From JBIYSM02 sp044759095 (GTDB lineage Bacteria; Bacillota; Bacilli; Brevibacillales; Brevibacillaceae): a stretch of DNA of 41,677 nt. The position numbers were made by a program, and so were the translations under genes. Under the pieces are notes generated by a model that was given only the letters and a program-made list of their open reading frames with translations, was not told the DNA's origin and did no database searches. The stretch is from contig NZ_JBIYSM020000041.1 of the NCBI RefSeq assembly GCF_044759095.2, positions 1 through 41,677 of the forward strand, written 5' to 3'. The first letter of the stretch is position 1; every line of letters starts with the position of its first letter. Shown piece by piece: positions 1 to 8,740 of the stretch.

Positions 1-51
1 TTCGGAATCTGGGCTCATAACCTCAGAAGAGCAGCCCAAATGGCCAAATAA
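1..51 (+). CDS. Transposase, C-terminal end only (partial)
   Basis: The first base opens a frame of 16 codons that ends in TAA at 49-51 and reads FGIWAHNLRRAAQMAK. A closing segment of the type W/LAHNLRR/K is common at the C-terminus of DDE transposases (IS1182-like and related families). The rest of the gene lies outside the window, so the family cannot be fixed. No ribosome site or start is visible. The AT/GC-mixed stretch after it (52-306) would hold the right end of the element. Function is inferred from this short tail only. Confidence 0.45.
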   Translation, partial: FGIWAHNLRRAAQMAK

Positions 52-306
52 GCAACGATTAACGGATACAGTTACACGGTAGCCCCCTGAGATTCACCAC
101 AATGAGATGCTTCTGCCAAAAAACGATTTTTTCAGGAGTAACTAGCTAACGCTGGTGTCGGCTGGGGCCCCGAACCTTTTCCTTGTGGCTGTATTCGATG
201 TCCCAATGTTATAAATTCTTATATACTAAAAGATGGTCAAGTCCCCATGTAGTGGACACAGAAAAATACACCCAGGCTGCAAGCTGGCGTCGGTACCCAA
301 CTGACG
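52..306. other. Probable IS right end and junction, no gene
   Basis: This 255-base stretch lies between the transposase tail and the end of the helicase gene. It holds a short A/T-rich hairpin around 117-136 (AAAAAACGATTTTTT) and a GC-rich patch near 157-175 (GGCTGGGGCCCCGAACC). At about 248-260 a TGTAGTGGACAC sequence resembles ends of some IS3-type elements. None of these could be paired with a matching left end inside the window, so the element boundary is not defined. Confidence 0.3.
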
Positions 307-2748
307 TCAGCTTGTTTCGTTTCCGCTTTTCTTTTCAAAATGGTGGTGCAGTCGGTACACGCATATATCTTTCGTCCAGCGATACAGGATCGGACTGTCC
401 TCGGAGTCAACATCGAACTGCAGGGAAAATACGCCATCAGAAAAGGAAACCAACCCCTTTGAACTGCTGCTCCACTTGCTCATCGGCATCTCGGCTATCA
501 ACTTGCTGACTTGTTCCTCGTTGTACGTCCATAATCTCTGTGATGACTTGTCGGAAAAATCGATCCGTTTTCGATATTCCTTTTCCGTCAGATAACGGTG
601 GAAGAATGGCGCCACCTCCTGTGGGGTCACCGACTGATGCCATCTGCCTACACCGCGCTCCAGCATATAAAGAAGAACAATCATCTTGTAGCTTTTGGCC
701 ATTCCAGTCCCTTCGACCTCGTTGATCCAGGACTCATACTTTCTGTGGATGTCGCTCTCTTGTTCACTTAACTGACCAGCCCAATCCAGAAAACGGACAT
801 ACGACTTAAATTCCTGTCTGTACTCACGGCTGTTCTCCCTTCCGTACAAATGAAGTTCCAAATACGAAGGGATCCGTCCTACATCTCTTTTTACGTCTTC
901 AAAAGCCCGAAGAAGTTTTTCTTTGCGAGGCTGTTTTTTCAGTGACATTTCTTTAAGCAGATTGATTACTCCTGTTTCCAGTTCAATGGCACAATTCATG
1001 GGCACGACAGGTTTCCAATCAAGATCCTTTCTCTCTGTACCAATTCTTGTGTCAAACAGGCTGAGTTTCACGTCCGCATTGCGATAGTTCCCAATCAAAT
1101 CAATAATAGTGCAATACTCTTTGGAAGGATACAAACGCAGTCCGCGACCGACTTGCTGGGTAAAAATCGTTAGAGATTCGGTTGGCCGAACAAACAACAG
1201 CGTGTCCACCGCAGGAATGTCAGTGCCCTCGTTAAAGAGATCCACGGTAAAAATGACCTCCAGCTCCCCTTTTTCCAACCTTCGGATCGCTTCCGATCTT
1301 GATATCTCTCTTGTCTTTGAGTGCAGACTAATAGCCTGGACCCCTTGACCCTGAAAGAAGGATTTCAAAAATTCAGCCTGCCGTATTGATGAGCAAAACG
1401 CGAGCGTTCTGGTCTGTCTATGCTTTTTCCAGGCATGAAATATCTTTGCTGCCATCTCTGTCTTCAGTTGAACCTGCAGCAATTCCTGATCGTCATAGCG
1501 ACTTCCCAGCCAGGTAAGCTCCGCATAATCCGTATCATCGTAGATACCATAGTAATGAAACGGAGCCAGCCATCCACGCTGCACGGCTTCCATAAAATCC
1601 AGCTGGAAGGCAACGTTGCCATCACAGATTGCATATACGTCCTTCCCATCTGTCCGGTGCGGTGTTGCCGTGATTCCCAGCAAAAAGGAGGGTTGAAAAT
1701 ATTCCAGCACACGTTTGTATGACTGGGCAGCCGCATGGTGAAACTCGTCCACGATAATCAGGTCAAACTCATCGGGACGGAAGGTTTCCAGATGCCGCTT
1801 CATGCTTAATGTATAAATAGAGGCAAAAACAGAATCAGAGTGTCCTTCCTTGGTGGCGCCGTCATAGATTCCTCCGGTTCGTTCCGGCATCACATCCGAG
1901 AAGGAGCGGCGAGCCTGGTAGAGAAGCTCTTCCCTGTGGGCAATAAAGAGAACCCGGTTAAAGTTCTTCGCAAAAAAGGCAGCCAGATAGGTTTTTCCCA
2001 GACCGGTAGCCATCACGACCATCGCTTTGTTATAGCCTTCACTCATTGTTTTTTCCAATTCTTCGAGTGCGATCTGCTGTGCTGGTCGAGGAACGACAGC
2101 GCGATAGGTACCCTGTTCTTCATTGACGACCAGATTCTTCTTGTCATCGACATACTCGACCACCGGCATGGTGAGTTCCAATTCTTCCGTTTCTGTCCAC
2201 GTTTTCACGAGGGAAGGATGAAGACGGTGATAATCGTCATACTCCTTCTCGTAGGACAAGCAAGTTTCCCTGTTGAGAGAAACCGTCTGCTCGTGGTAGA
2301 ACAGGTGGATAAACTTGGTTTGCGCTTCTTCGAACGTCATGGGTGCAACATGTGCCTGCATGGAAAGATTCCACTCGACTCCGTAAGTGAGAGCAGAACG
2401 GGACGTATTGGATGAGCCTACCATCAACACTCCATCGTTGTCTTCGTATTGGAATAGGTACGCTTTTGGATGAAAGGATGTTCCGCCGCTTTGCCACAAG
2501 CGCACCTCGATACCTGGGTCAATATCGAGCAACGCCCGTAATGCATGTGGTTGCGTCACAAACAAATAATCCCCTGCCAGAAGCTTTACTTCCGCTCCCC
2601 GTTCGATTGCCTCTTTCAAATGCGGCTCAAGCAGGCGAACACCGGAGTACATGACAAAGGAAGTGAGGATGTAAATGGCGGAAGATTTCTTCATTTCCGC
2701 AACCATTTCTTCCAGCAGATTTTCCGTTACAAGTCTGACTCCTGACAT
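307..2748 (-). CDS. DExH helicase with N-terminal phospholipase-D-like domain
   Basis: This 813-residue protein has a PLD-type nuclease-like region at about residues 1-150, with HPK at 93-95 and GSSN at 111-114. A superfamily 2 helicase follows, with Walker A ATGLGKT near 247, DEFH near 334, TATPHRTDG as motif III and QQVGRGLR as motif VI. The C-terminal 250 residues are not assigned. Only one HxK half-site is visible, so a PLD active site would need dimerisation. I chose the ATG at 2746-2748 over the TTG one codon earlier. That ATG overlaps the stop of the MazG-like gene by one base (TGATG), so the two are translationally coupled in the HIT-MazG-helicase operon. Helicases of this layout occur in restriction and phage-defence settings, but a defence role is inference. 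The 3' end shares 26 exact bases with the region at 37617-37642. Confidence 0.85.
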   Translation of the reverse strand: MSGVRLVTENLLEEMVAEMKKSSAIYILTSFVMYSGVRLLEPHLKEAIERGAEVKLLAGDYLFVTQPHALRALLDIDPGIEVRLWQSGGTSFHPKAYLFQYEDNDGVLMVGSSNTSRSALTYGVEWNLSMQAHVAPMTFEEAQTKFIHLFYHEQTVSLNRETCLSYEKEYDDYHRLHPSLVKTWTETEELELTMPVVEYVDDKKNLVVNEEQGTYRAVVPRPAQQIALEELEKTMSEGYNKAMVVMATGLGKTYLAAFFAKNFNRVLFIAHREELLYQARRSFSDVMPERTGGIYDGATKEGHSDSVFASIYTLSMKRHLETFRPDEFDLIIVDEFHHAAAQSYKRVLEYFQPSFLLGITATPHRTDGKDVYAICDGNVAFQLDFMEAVQRGWLAPFHYYGIYDDTDYAELTWLGSRYDDQELLQVQLKTEMAAKIFHAWKKHRQTRTLAFCSSIRQAEFLKSFFQGQGVQAISLHSKTREISRSEAIRRLEKGELEVIFTVDLFNEGTDIPAVDTLLFVRPTESLTIFTQQVGRGLRLYPSKEYCTIIDLIGNYRNADVKLSLFDTRIGTERKDLDWKPVVPMNCAIELETGVINLLKEMSLKKQPRKEKLLRAFEDVKRDVGRIPSYLELHLYGRENSREYRQEFKSYVRFLDWAGQLSEQESDIHRKYESWINEVEGTGMAKSYKMIVLLYMLERGVGRWHQSVTPQEVAPFFHRYLTEKEYRKRIDFSDKSSQRLWTYNEEQVSKLIAEMPMSKWSSSSKGLVSFSDGVFSLQFDVDSEDSPILYRWTKDICVYRLHHHFEKKSGNETS

Positions 2749-3071
2749 CAATCTTCGACCTCATGCAGGAACAGCTTTTTCTCAAAACCTCCACGCTTTT
2801 CCGCTTTGGATCTGCGAATCGCTTCGAGGTCCGCAGGGGAAGCTCCATGGATCTGGGCGAGCGCATAGATGACTTCCAACAGATCCGCCAGCTCCTCCAG
2901 ACACTCCTGGTCGGTATTCGCTGCGTTGTACTCGTTCAACTCTTCCTGACACTTTTCACGGAGTTTAACGAGATATTCGGCGTCGGACAGAACGCTCGTG
3001 GTAAAGCGTTTGCCAGTTGCTTCGATGATGTCGGGAATGCGGTCTCGGATCAGTTTGTTGTAGAGCGGCAT
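2748..3071 (-). CDS. MazG-like / phosphoribosyl-ATP pyrophosphohydrolase-fold protein
   Basis: This 107-residue all-alpha NTP pyrophosphatase-type protein opens with the family hallmark MPLYNKLIRDRIPDII. Acidic metal-binding residues are visible at E43-E44 and in EELADLLEVI (about 59-67), the usual ExxE and ExxD pattern. The ATG at 3069-3071 is preceded by AAAGGAG at 9 bases; the longer frame upstream has no ribosome site and overlaps the HIT gene. It lies 13 bases after the HIT gene and overlaps the helicase start by one base. The likely role is removal of aberrant or signalling nucleotides. The exact substrate cannot be read from sequence. Confidence 0.85.
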   Translation of the reverse strand: MPLYNKLIRDRIPDIIEATGKRFTTSVLSDAEYLVKLREKCQEELNEYNAANTDQECLEELADLLEVIYALAQIHGASPADLEAIRRSKAEKRGGFEKKLFLHEVED

Positions 3072-3084
3072 GATCAATTCTCCT

Positions 3085-3489
3085 TTATGGATAGGGTACG
3101 AGATTGGGAATGGCTTTGCGGATTCCGCCGCGCGGGTCATCGATGTCTCCCTTGTAACGGGGGATCAAGTGAACATGCAGGTGCATGACCGTCTGGCCTC
3201 CGTATTCTCCCACATTAACGCCGATATTGTATCCGTCCGGGGAGTATTCGTGATCCAGCAGTTCTTTTCCCTTCTTGACAAGCTCGTGAATGGCCATGAT
3301 CTCCTCGTCGGTGGCATCAAAATAGGTGGCTGCATGACGTTTGGGTACGATCAGCAGGTGTCCCCGTTGAACGGGGTATTTATCATAGAAGGCAATGGCG
3401 TTACGGTTTTCCAGAATGATTTGCAAGGATTGACGATCGCAAAAAGGGCAAGGGAAATCATTATGGTCTGTGCTGCTAGGTTCTGTCAT
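3085..3489 (-). CDS. HIT family nucleotide hydrolase/transferase
   Basis: This 134-residue histidine-triad protein carries the catalytic HLHVHLIPR at 103-111, where the middle or last histidine forms the nucleotidyl intermediate. A zinc-type CPFC lies at 14-17, as in many HIT proteins. The family hydrolyses nucleoside phosphoramidates, adenylated products or dinucleotides. The ATG at 3487-3489 has a GGGGGG ribosome site 7 bases upstream. It is the first gene of the leftward HIT, MazG-like, helicase operon, which pairs two nucleotide-cleaning enzymes with a helicase. Confidence 0.9.
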   Translation of the reverse strand: MTEPSSTDHNDFPCPFCDRQSLQIILENRNAIAFYDKYPVQRGHLLIVPKRHAATYFDATDEEIMAIHELVKKGKELLDHEYSPDGYNIGVNVGEYGGQTVMHLHVHLIPRYKGDIDDPRGGIRKAIPNLVPYP

Positions 3490-4035
3490 TTTATTAACCC
3501 CCCTTCATTTATTTGTTATGGAATCTAGTTTATCAGAAATGAGATCACCTGACCTCCGCTAAGCCGGAGCAGTGACGTTTTCAGAAATGGTATCCGTTTC
3601 TACATATTTTTTCAGCAGAGAGTCAAGCCGTTTTTCCACTTTTTGCTCGGATTTGGCGTATTTTTTTTAAAACTGTTTCCGGTAATGGAGTTTGGAGCGG
3701 AACCCATATGGAAAGGCGTCTTTTATGCCGCGGGAGGACTTCTGGAATTGATGGTGATTCTTTTTTTTCAGGAGCGGAAGGTGGATGTATACAATCTGGG
3801 AGAGTCGCTGTTTCGACGCAATCCATCGGCATGGCATCGGCTTGCGGACGAGGATCATTTTGTTTTAAGCGAAGATTCTTTACGCAACGTCCGCATTCTT
3901 GTTCATTTGACCAATACGGGACGATATAAGCTCAAGCCTGGAAATGTAAAGGGTTGGTGTTTGGGGGAATTTTCAACTCTTACGAGTAAAACCCCGGCCG
4001 AAGCCGAGGTTTTACCGTTTTACAACTTTTTTCAC
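3490..4035. other. Gene-poor gap with decayed coding traces
   Basis: Two coding-like traces cross here. On the plus strand a frame from ATG 3685 encodes a hydrophobic stretch (GVFYAAGGLLELMVILFF) followed by a charged tail, but it has no ribosome site and runs antisense into the acylase terminator and gene up to 4158. On the minus strand, 3566-3672 encodes a lysine/glutamate-rich tail ending TISENVTAPA at a TAG. Neither is a convincing intact gene. They may be remains of a larger gene lost by deletion. Confidence 0.35.
3988..4013 (-). terminator. Rho-independent terminator of the penicillin-acylase-like gene
   Basis: An 11-base stem AAAACCTCGGC / GCCGGGGTTTT closes on a TTCG tetraloop and ends in T residues on the minus strand. 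It starts about 22 bases after the acylase stop. Confidence 0.8.
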
Positions 4036-6435
4036 TTATTTTTGGGGATACAGCACAAATCGCTTTTCAGCAGCCTCCTCAACCTTTTCGCGCGTGTACA
4101 GCAGCGGGAACGCCTGGTCGTTCGCCCACAGCGGGAACAAGTCTTGGTAATGCGGTGAGCGGTAGTCCCCGGATTGGCCGGGACTGTTCACGGCGAGAGA
4201 TTGATCCCAATTGCCCACGTCGATGACCATACGGAACGATGCCCCGCTGATCTGGGAGAAGTTGCTCGACGAATAGGCTGTGTTCCCTACGGTATCACCA
4301 CTCCCACCTCGGGGCAATCGGTCGATGTTCATCTTTTCCGCAGTCTGTTCGTCCACGAACGAGGTGAGCGGATGTTTCAGTTCGGCATGGTGTAAATCTC
4401 CCCACTTCCACTTGGTCATATCGGGTCCGAGCAACTTCTCGATGTGCTGGATCGCTTCATCCAAAGTAGATACCAGCAGTTCGTCCCGCACCTGTGTAGG
4501 ATTGTCGCCCAATCGCTTATCCGGCTTCTCCACCAGATTCAGGATGACTACGGGATCGCCAGCTCCGATCAACGGTTTGGCTTCTGCCGGGACCAGCTTC
4601 TCCACCATTGCCGGTCTGACATGTTGTTGATACCAAACTTCAAACAGGGCAGCAGCCGCTGAGTCGGCAGACAGTTGACCATCCCAGTTTTTCATCAGCT
4701 CCAAAGCCTGCTTCTGCTTTTCATTAGCCGGTTGCAGTTTGGCTAGCAACGGCTTGACCCGCATCGCCGGTTCCGACTGATAATCGGTCTGCAGCCTCAG
4801 TGCATCCTGCAAGCTCACCTTGTCGTCTTTGCCGAGCACCTCGTCAACCCGGTTAAACCGGAATGGAGTAGCCCACTCAAAGCCAATTTTGTATTTACCG
4901 GAGTCGTAATCATCGGGCAGATTCATCTGGTTAGCAGTACCGATATAACCGCGTGACGGATTGTGTTCGGATGGCAGTTTCTCCTGATTGAGGAAGCCCT
5001 CCCATTCATAGCTCCCGTCTCCCGGTACAGGTAGAAGACCGTCCCAATTTTTTCGGACCGGCGTCAAGCCGCCCGGTTTCCAGCCGATATTGTTCTCGAT
5101 ATCAGCATACACCTGGTTTTCTGAAGGAGAGCCCCACTGGTTCATTGCTTTCGAGAATTCTTTCCAATTCGTTGCAGTCATATAGGAGGAGCTGCCAAGA
5201 TACGGCGCCATACCGGGCTCCAACCATGCCGCCCGGACGGCATAAGCTTTATTTTTGGCGGCATCTTTGTAGATGACGGGGCCGTGTTTAGTGAATTCCA
5301 GTGCCACCTCCTGCTTTTGTCCGCCCTTCACAGGGATTGCTTCTTTCACTACCTCCATCGGAACCCATTTTCCTTTATACCAGTACTCCGACGGATTTTT
5401 TGGATTCGTTTTGTAAACGTACAGGTCCTCTTGGTCGATGGCGAAAATCGTTAATCCAAAGGCGATTTTTCCGTTATGGCCGATCGAGATACCTGGTAAA
5501 ATCGGTTCGCCTGCTCCGATTACATCCATGCCCGGCGCGGACAAGTGGGCGATGTAGCGCAAGGAAGGCAGTGACAACGACCGGTGAGGGTCGTTAGCCA
5601 AAATGGGCCGCCCGGTCTCCGTACGCGACCCGCTTACTACCCAGTTGTTGCTGCCAATATTGGCCTGTTGGTGCAGGTCTTCCACCAGACTCGTTCGCTT
5701 TAACGTTTTTGCAGCCTGATCAAACACAACTCCCTGAGTGGCCAGGTCGTATACCTTGAGTATGTCTTTGGGGATATCGTCGTAATCTACTCCCTCGGGA
5801 ATTTGCATCTCCCATTCCGGTTCCAGCCGCTGGCGAATCACCTCAATATCGTTGCCAAATTGACTAATCGTCCGTGCCCGGGCCACTTCGTTTTTCACAT
5901 TTCTCGTCAGCCCGTGACTGCGGATTCGCACGACATCCTCCGGTGACCACTTGGACGGCTTGTAGCCGAGGATCCGAAACTCTTCCGGAATCAGCTCCGG
6001 ATTTTCCCAGGCTTTTTCCACGTAGGCGTTGATTCCATTGACGAAAGATGTGACGATTTTCTGTGTCTCTGGGCCGTATGCTTTCCACTCCTTTTTCATG
6101 TCCCCACGATAAAGGAACAGCCGAGCGGCCCGATCCTGTTCTACATATTCGGGACCCAATACATCGGACAATTCACCCAATCCCCGCTTCCGCCATAGAT
6201 CGATTTGCCACAGACGGTCCCTGGCGACATTAAAGCCCTGAACGAAAAAGGCATCCTCCTGGCTGGAAGCGTAGATGTGAGGCACTCCCCAGCGGTCGAC
6301 GATAATTTCCGCCTGACTTTTCAATCCAGGCAGGCGGTATTCGGTCGTTCCTGTCGGGCCGGGGTTGGCCGAAACCAATCCGGGTGTGGTCAGCAACAAA
6401 ATGCCTGTCAAAACTGTGAAAGCTGCTCGTTTCAA
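4036..6435 (-). CDS. Secreted penicillin acylase family protein (Ntn hydrolase)
   Basis: This 799-residue precursor has a Sec signal peptide of about 23 residues (basic start, hydrophobic core, cleavage near VSA-NP). The alpha chain runs to about residue 261. The catalytic beta chain begins with the nucleophile Ser262 in IGSNNWVV, where family members cut themselves between Gly and Ser. RPILANDPH and the C-terminal RGGSGDTVGNTAYS are typical of the family. Members cleave penicillins, acyl-homoserine lactones or other acylated amines; the substrate here is unknown. The start is TTG at 6433-6435, because AAGGAGG sits 8 bases upstream and the signal peptide begins there. The gene is monocistronic with its own terminator. 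Confidence 0.92.
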   Translation of the reverse strand: MKRAAFTVLTGILLLTTPGLVSANPGPTGTTEYRLPGLKSQAEIIVDRWGVPHIYASSQEDAFFVQGFNVARDRLWQIDLWRKRGLGELSDVLGPEYVEQDRAARLFLYRGDMKKEWKAYGPETQKIVTSFVNGINAYVEKAWENPELIPEEFRILGYKPSKWSPEDVVRIRSHGLTRNVKNEVARARTISQFGNDIEVIRQRLEPEWEMQIPEGVDYDDIPKDILKVYDLATQGVVFDQAAKTLKRTSLVEDLHQQANIGSNNWVVSGSRTETGRPILANDPHRSLSLPSLRYIAHLSAPGMDVIGAGEPILPGISIGHNGKIAFGLTIFAIDQEDLYVYKTNPKNPSEYWYKGKWVPMEVVKEAIPVKGGQKQEVALEFTKHGPVIYKDAAKNKAYAVRAAWLEPGMAPYLGSSSYMTATNWKEFSKAMNQWGSPSENQVYADIENNIGWKPGGLTPVRKNWDGLLPVPGDGSYEWEGFLNQEKLPSEHNPSRGYIGTANQMNLPDDYDSGKYKIGFEWATPFRFNRVDEVLGKDDKVSLQDALRLQTDYQSEPAMRVKPLLAKLQPANEKQKQALELMKNWDGQLSADSAAAALFEVWYQQHVRPAMVEKLVPAEAKPLIGAGDPVVILNLVEKPDKRLGDNPTQVRDELLVSTLDEAIQHIEKLLGPDMTKWKWGDLHHAELKHPLTSFVDEQTAEKMNIDRLPRGGSGDTVGNTAYSSSNFSQISGASFRMVIDVGNWDQSLAVNSPGQSGDYRSPHYQDLFPLWANDQAFPLLYTREKVEEAAEKRFVLYPQK

Positions 6436-6591
6436 GAAAACAACCTCCTTTCGACGTTACGTAAGATTTCTAGGATGTTGCGAAAACCACCTTGGTAATA
6501 TTTTCATATTTTTACATTTTTTATCGTTTACAAAATAGTTCTAACGATCTGTACATATTTGGAGTGATAAATTTTTATTAAAAATGAAACA

Positions 6592-6630
6592 AAGCCCTCG
6601 GGTTTGCCAACCGGCAACCGACGAGGGCTT
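6592..6630 (-). terminator. Terminator of the oligopeptide-binding protein gene
   Basis: The stem AAGCCCTCG / CGAGGGCTT contains a second inner stem (GGTTGCCGG / CCAACCGG-type). On the minus strand it is followed by TTTGTTTCATTTTT. It lies about 25 bases after the gene's stop. Confidence 0.85.
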
Positions 6631-6653
6631 GAATGTTTCAAGTGTTGTTGAAA

Positions 6654-8306
6654 TCACTTCACCACAGAGGTGTATTTGAAGTAAGCGCCACCAAGCGGGA
6701 AGATGATGAAATCCTTCACCTTGTCGTTCTTCACGTACGGGTTGCCGCGGAAGTTCAGGGGAGCCAGCGGCATTTCGTCCATGAGAATTGTTTCCGCCTC
6801 CAACAGAATCTGTTTTCGTTTTTCCAGATCGGGTTCCTGATAGCTCTTGTCGATCAACTCTTTAAACTTGGCGTTCTCCCAGTTCGGATGGTTGTTGCCC
6901 CCGGTCTTGTCTCGGAACATCTCCAAAAAGTTGATCGGATCGTTAAAGTCTGCCCCCCATTGGAATCGAATCAAGTCAAAATTCCCCTGGGACCGCATGT
7001 CTCTGTATACTTTTAACTCTGCCGTGTACAGCTTCACTTCGACGCCAAGGGTTTTGCGCCACTGATCCTGCAGCGCCTCGGCTACCTTTTTGTTGACATC
7101 GGTTGTGTCAAATGTATAGGTGACCGTCGGAAACTGGGTCAATCCCAGCTCTTTCATGCCCTCGGCCAATAGCTGCTTTGCCTTTTCAGCGTCCTCGCGG
7201 AAGTAGCCGTCTGATTTTAGACCCATGGAGGTTGGCACCCAGCCGTACGCCGGCGGAACGCCTGTCTGCAGGATGTTGTCGATGATTTCCTGGCGGTTCA
7301 TCGCGTAGGCGAAGGCCTGACGGATTTTCTTGTTGGAGAAAGGCGGCTTTTCCGTGTTGAACACGACGGATTGCGTACCCGGGTTGTCGGCGACCATCAG
7401 CTTGCCTTCCTCTTTCAGCTTCGGAATGGCATCCGGCGGAAGTGTGGATGCAGGATACCCGCCCCAATCGATCTCTCCGCCTTCAAACATGGAAAATGCC
7501 GTATTGTTGTCTTCGATGATGGCGATCTCGAGTCGATCCAGCTTCACGTTGTCTTTGTCCCAGTAATTTGGATTCTTCACAAAGACGATCTTGCTCTTGT
7601 GCTCCCAGGTTTCCATGTTGAAGGGACCGTTGCCGACGATGGTTTTCGCTTCGGCTGCCCAATGAGGGTTGCCCTCAACCGTTTTCCGGTGAAGCGGGAA
7701 CAGTGTGGGGAAAAAGGTAAGCTCACGGAAGAACGGTGTCGGCGATTTAAGCGTAAACTCCACCGTATAATCATCCAGAGCCTTTACACCAACGTCTTCT
7801 GCCTTGCCCTTGCCGGTATTGAATTCTTCCCCGCCTTTTATGTAATAGAGTTGGTAGGCATACTCCGAAGCCGTTTTCGGATCCAGATTCCGCTTGATGG
7901 CGTATTCAAAATCGTGGGCCGTTACCGGATCACCGTTGCTCCACTTGGCGTCCTTGCGAATCTTAAATGTAAACTTTTTAAAGTCAGGCGAATTTTCATA
8001 GCTCTCCGCTGTCGCGTTGGTCAGCTGCCCTTTCAGATCGTAGCTGGTCAAGCCTTCAAAACAGGCATAGATCATGTCAAACGAATCGGCATCCGTGGCA
8101 ATTCCGGGGTCTAGCGACGGAGGTTCGCTATTGATGCTCCAATGCAGTACCATCGGTTCCGTTTTTGCTGTCTCTGACGAGGGCGAGGTAGAGTTGTTTG
8201 CCGGGGTTTGCTGTTGTTTGGAAGCCTCCTGCGTTGTCGAGCTGCAGCCCGTCAATATACCGAAACATAACGAAAGACTTGTCAATACCGCAATGCCCTT
8301 GTTCAT
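6654..8306 (-). CDS. Peptide ABC transporter substrate-binding lipoprotein (OppA/DppA type)
   Basis: This 550-residue extracytoplasmic solute-binding protein belongs to family 5 (SBP_bac_5). A lipoprotein signal ends in the lipobox LTGC with Cys21, followed by a Ser/Thr/Gln linker. The rest has the expected family order, from WSINSEPPSLDPGIATDADS to the C-terminal MPLAPLNFRGNPYVKNDKVKDF. I chose the ATG at 8304-8306 because AAGGAGA lies 8 bases upstream; the 15 residues before it would spoil the signal peptide. No permease or ATPase genes adjoin it, so it is an orphan that must share a transporter. A sigma-A promoter lies upstream. Confidence 0.93.
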   Translation of the reverse strand: MNKGIAVLTSLSLCFGILTGCSSTTQEASKQQQTPANNSTSPSSETAKTEPMVLHWSINSEPPSLDPGIATDADSFDMIYACFEGLTSYDLKGQLTNATAESYENSPDFKKFTFKIRKDAKWSNGDPVTAHDFEYAIKRNLDPKTASEYAYQLYYIKGGEEFNTGKGKAEDVGVKALDDYTVEFTLKSPTPFFRELTFFPTLFPLHRKTVEGNPHWAAEAKTIVGNGPFNMETWEHKSKIVFVKNPNYWDKDNVKLDRLEIAIIEDNNTAFSMFEGGEIDWGGYPASTLPPDAIPKLKEEGKLMVADNPGTQSVVFNTEKPPFSNKKIRQAFAYAMNRQEIIDNILQTGVPPAYGWVPTSMGLKSDGYFREDAEKAKQLLAEGMKELGLTQFPTVTYTFDTTDVNKKVAEALQDQWRKTLGVEVKLYTAELKVYRDMRSQGNFDLIRFQWGADFNDPINFLEMFRDKTGGNNHPNWENAKFKELIDKSYQEPDLEKRKQILLEAETILMDEMPLAPLNFRGNPYVKNDKVKDFIIFPLGGAYFKYTSVVK

Positions 8307-8358
8307 ATGATCTCTCCTTGCATGTTGTCGTAATCTTGCATATTTATTCATATGATTC

Positions 8359-8387
8359 AGAATATTTCAGAGAAAAAATAATGTCAA
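8359..8387 (-). promoter_or_regulatory. Sigma-A promoter of the oligopeptide-binding protein gene
   Basis: On the minus strand a perfect -35 TTGACA (8382-8387) is separated by 17 bases from TATTCT (8359-8364). This places the RNA start about 45 bases before the ATG. Confidence 0.6.
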
Positions 8388-8415
8388 CAGATAATCTGAG
8401 ATTGCCAAGGGAGTG

Positions 8416-8455
8416 AAAAAAAAAAGCGCCGACCCATCTGCATTATTAGGTCGGC
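8416..8455 (-). terminator. Leftward terminator with no clear parent gene
   Basis: The stem GCCGACC / GGTCGGC has a 14-base loop, followed on the minus strand by a run of ten T residues. It lies upstream of the oppA-type promoter, so it insulates that gene from leftward transcription. The nearest leftward frame is the small one at 8741-8992. Confidence 0.7.
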
Positions 8456-8517
8456 ATCGGGCTCAAAAAGATTCTTGAGTCCTAGTAGTACTACTATATC
8501 AAATCCAATTCGACATT

Positions 8518-8546
8518 TTGACAATAAAATCTTGCCAGTTTACGAT
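8518..8546 (+). promoter_or_regulatory. Sigma-A promoter for a possible small RNA
   Basis: The -35 TTGACA (8518-8523), a 17-base spacer and TACGAT (8541-8546) form a good rightward promoter in a gene-free stretch. A 14-base perfect palindrome TAGTAGTACTACTA sits 21 bases upstream at 8483-8496. Confidence 0.5.
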
Positions 8547-8552
8547 GTTGCT

Positions 8553-8670
8553 TTCCTTTCTGAGATATGAAAAAATTACCTCTTGAAGCGTGATGCTCGA
8601 AACTCAATAATGGATGTAGCTAGACTTTGGTTCATGTTTCACCTAGCCTTCTTGGCTAGGCCTTTTTTTT
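8553..8670 (+). ncRNA. Candidate small RNA of about 118 nucleotides
   Basis: A transcript from the promoter at 8518-8546 would start near 8553 and stop at the strong terminator at 8642-8670. No reading frame of useful length with a ribosome site lies inside; the longest ATG frame is eight codons (MKKLPLEA). The identity is unknown. The call rests only on promoter and terminator spacing, not on similarity to a known RNA. Confidence 0.4.
8642..8670 (+). terminator. Strong rightward terminator
   Basis: A 7-base stem CCTAGCC / GGCTAGG with loop TTCTT is followed by CC and eight T residues. No protein gene precedes it on this strand, which is why a small RNA is proposed. Confidence 0.85.
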
Positions 8671-8740
8671 CTAGTTTGTACAAAAAAGGAGACAACCGTC
8701 TGCACCATTTGGCTGCCTCAAATCCCCAAGATCAATTTTC

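Noticed and set aside
4036..6435. Many plus-strand frames inside the acylase-like gene
   Set aside because: They are antisense shadows without ribosome sites, and the minus-strand gene has clear motifs throughout.
8576..8602. An eight-codon peptide gene (MKKLPLEA) in the small-RNA stretch
   Set aside because: There is no ribosome site, and the length is within chance.
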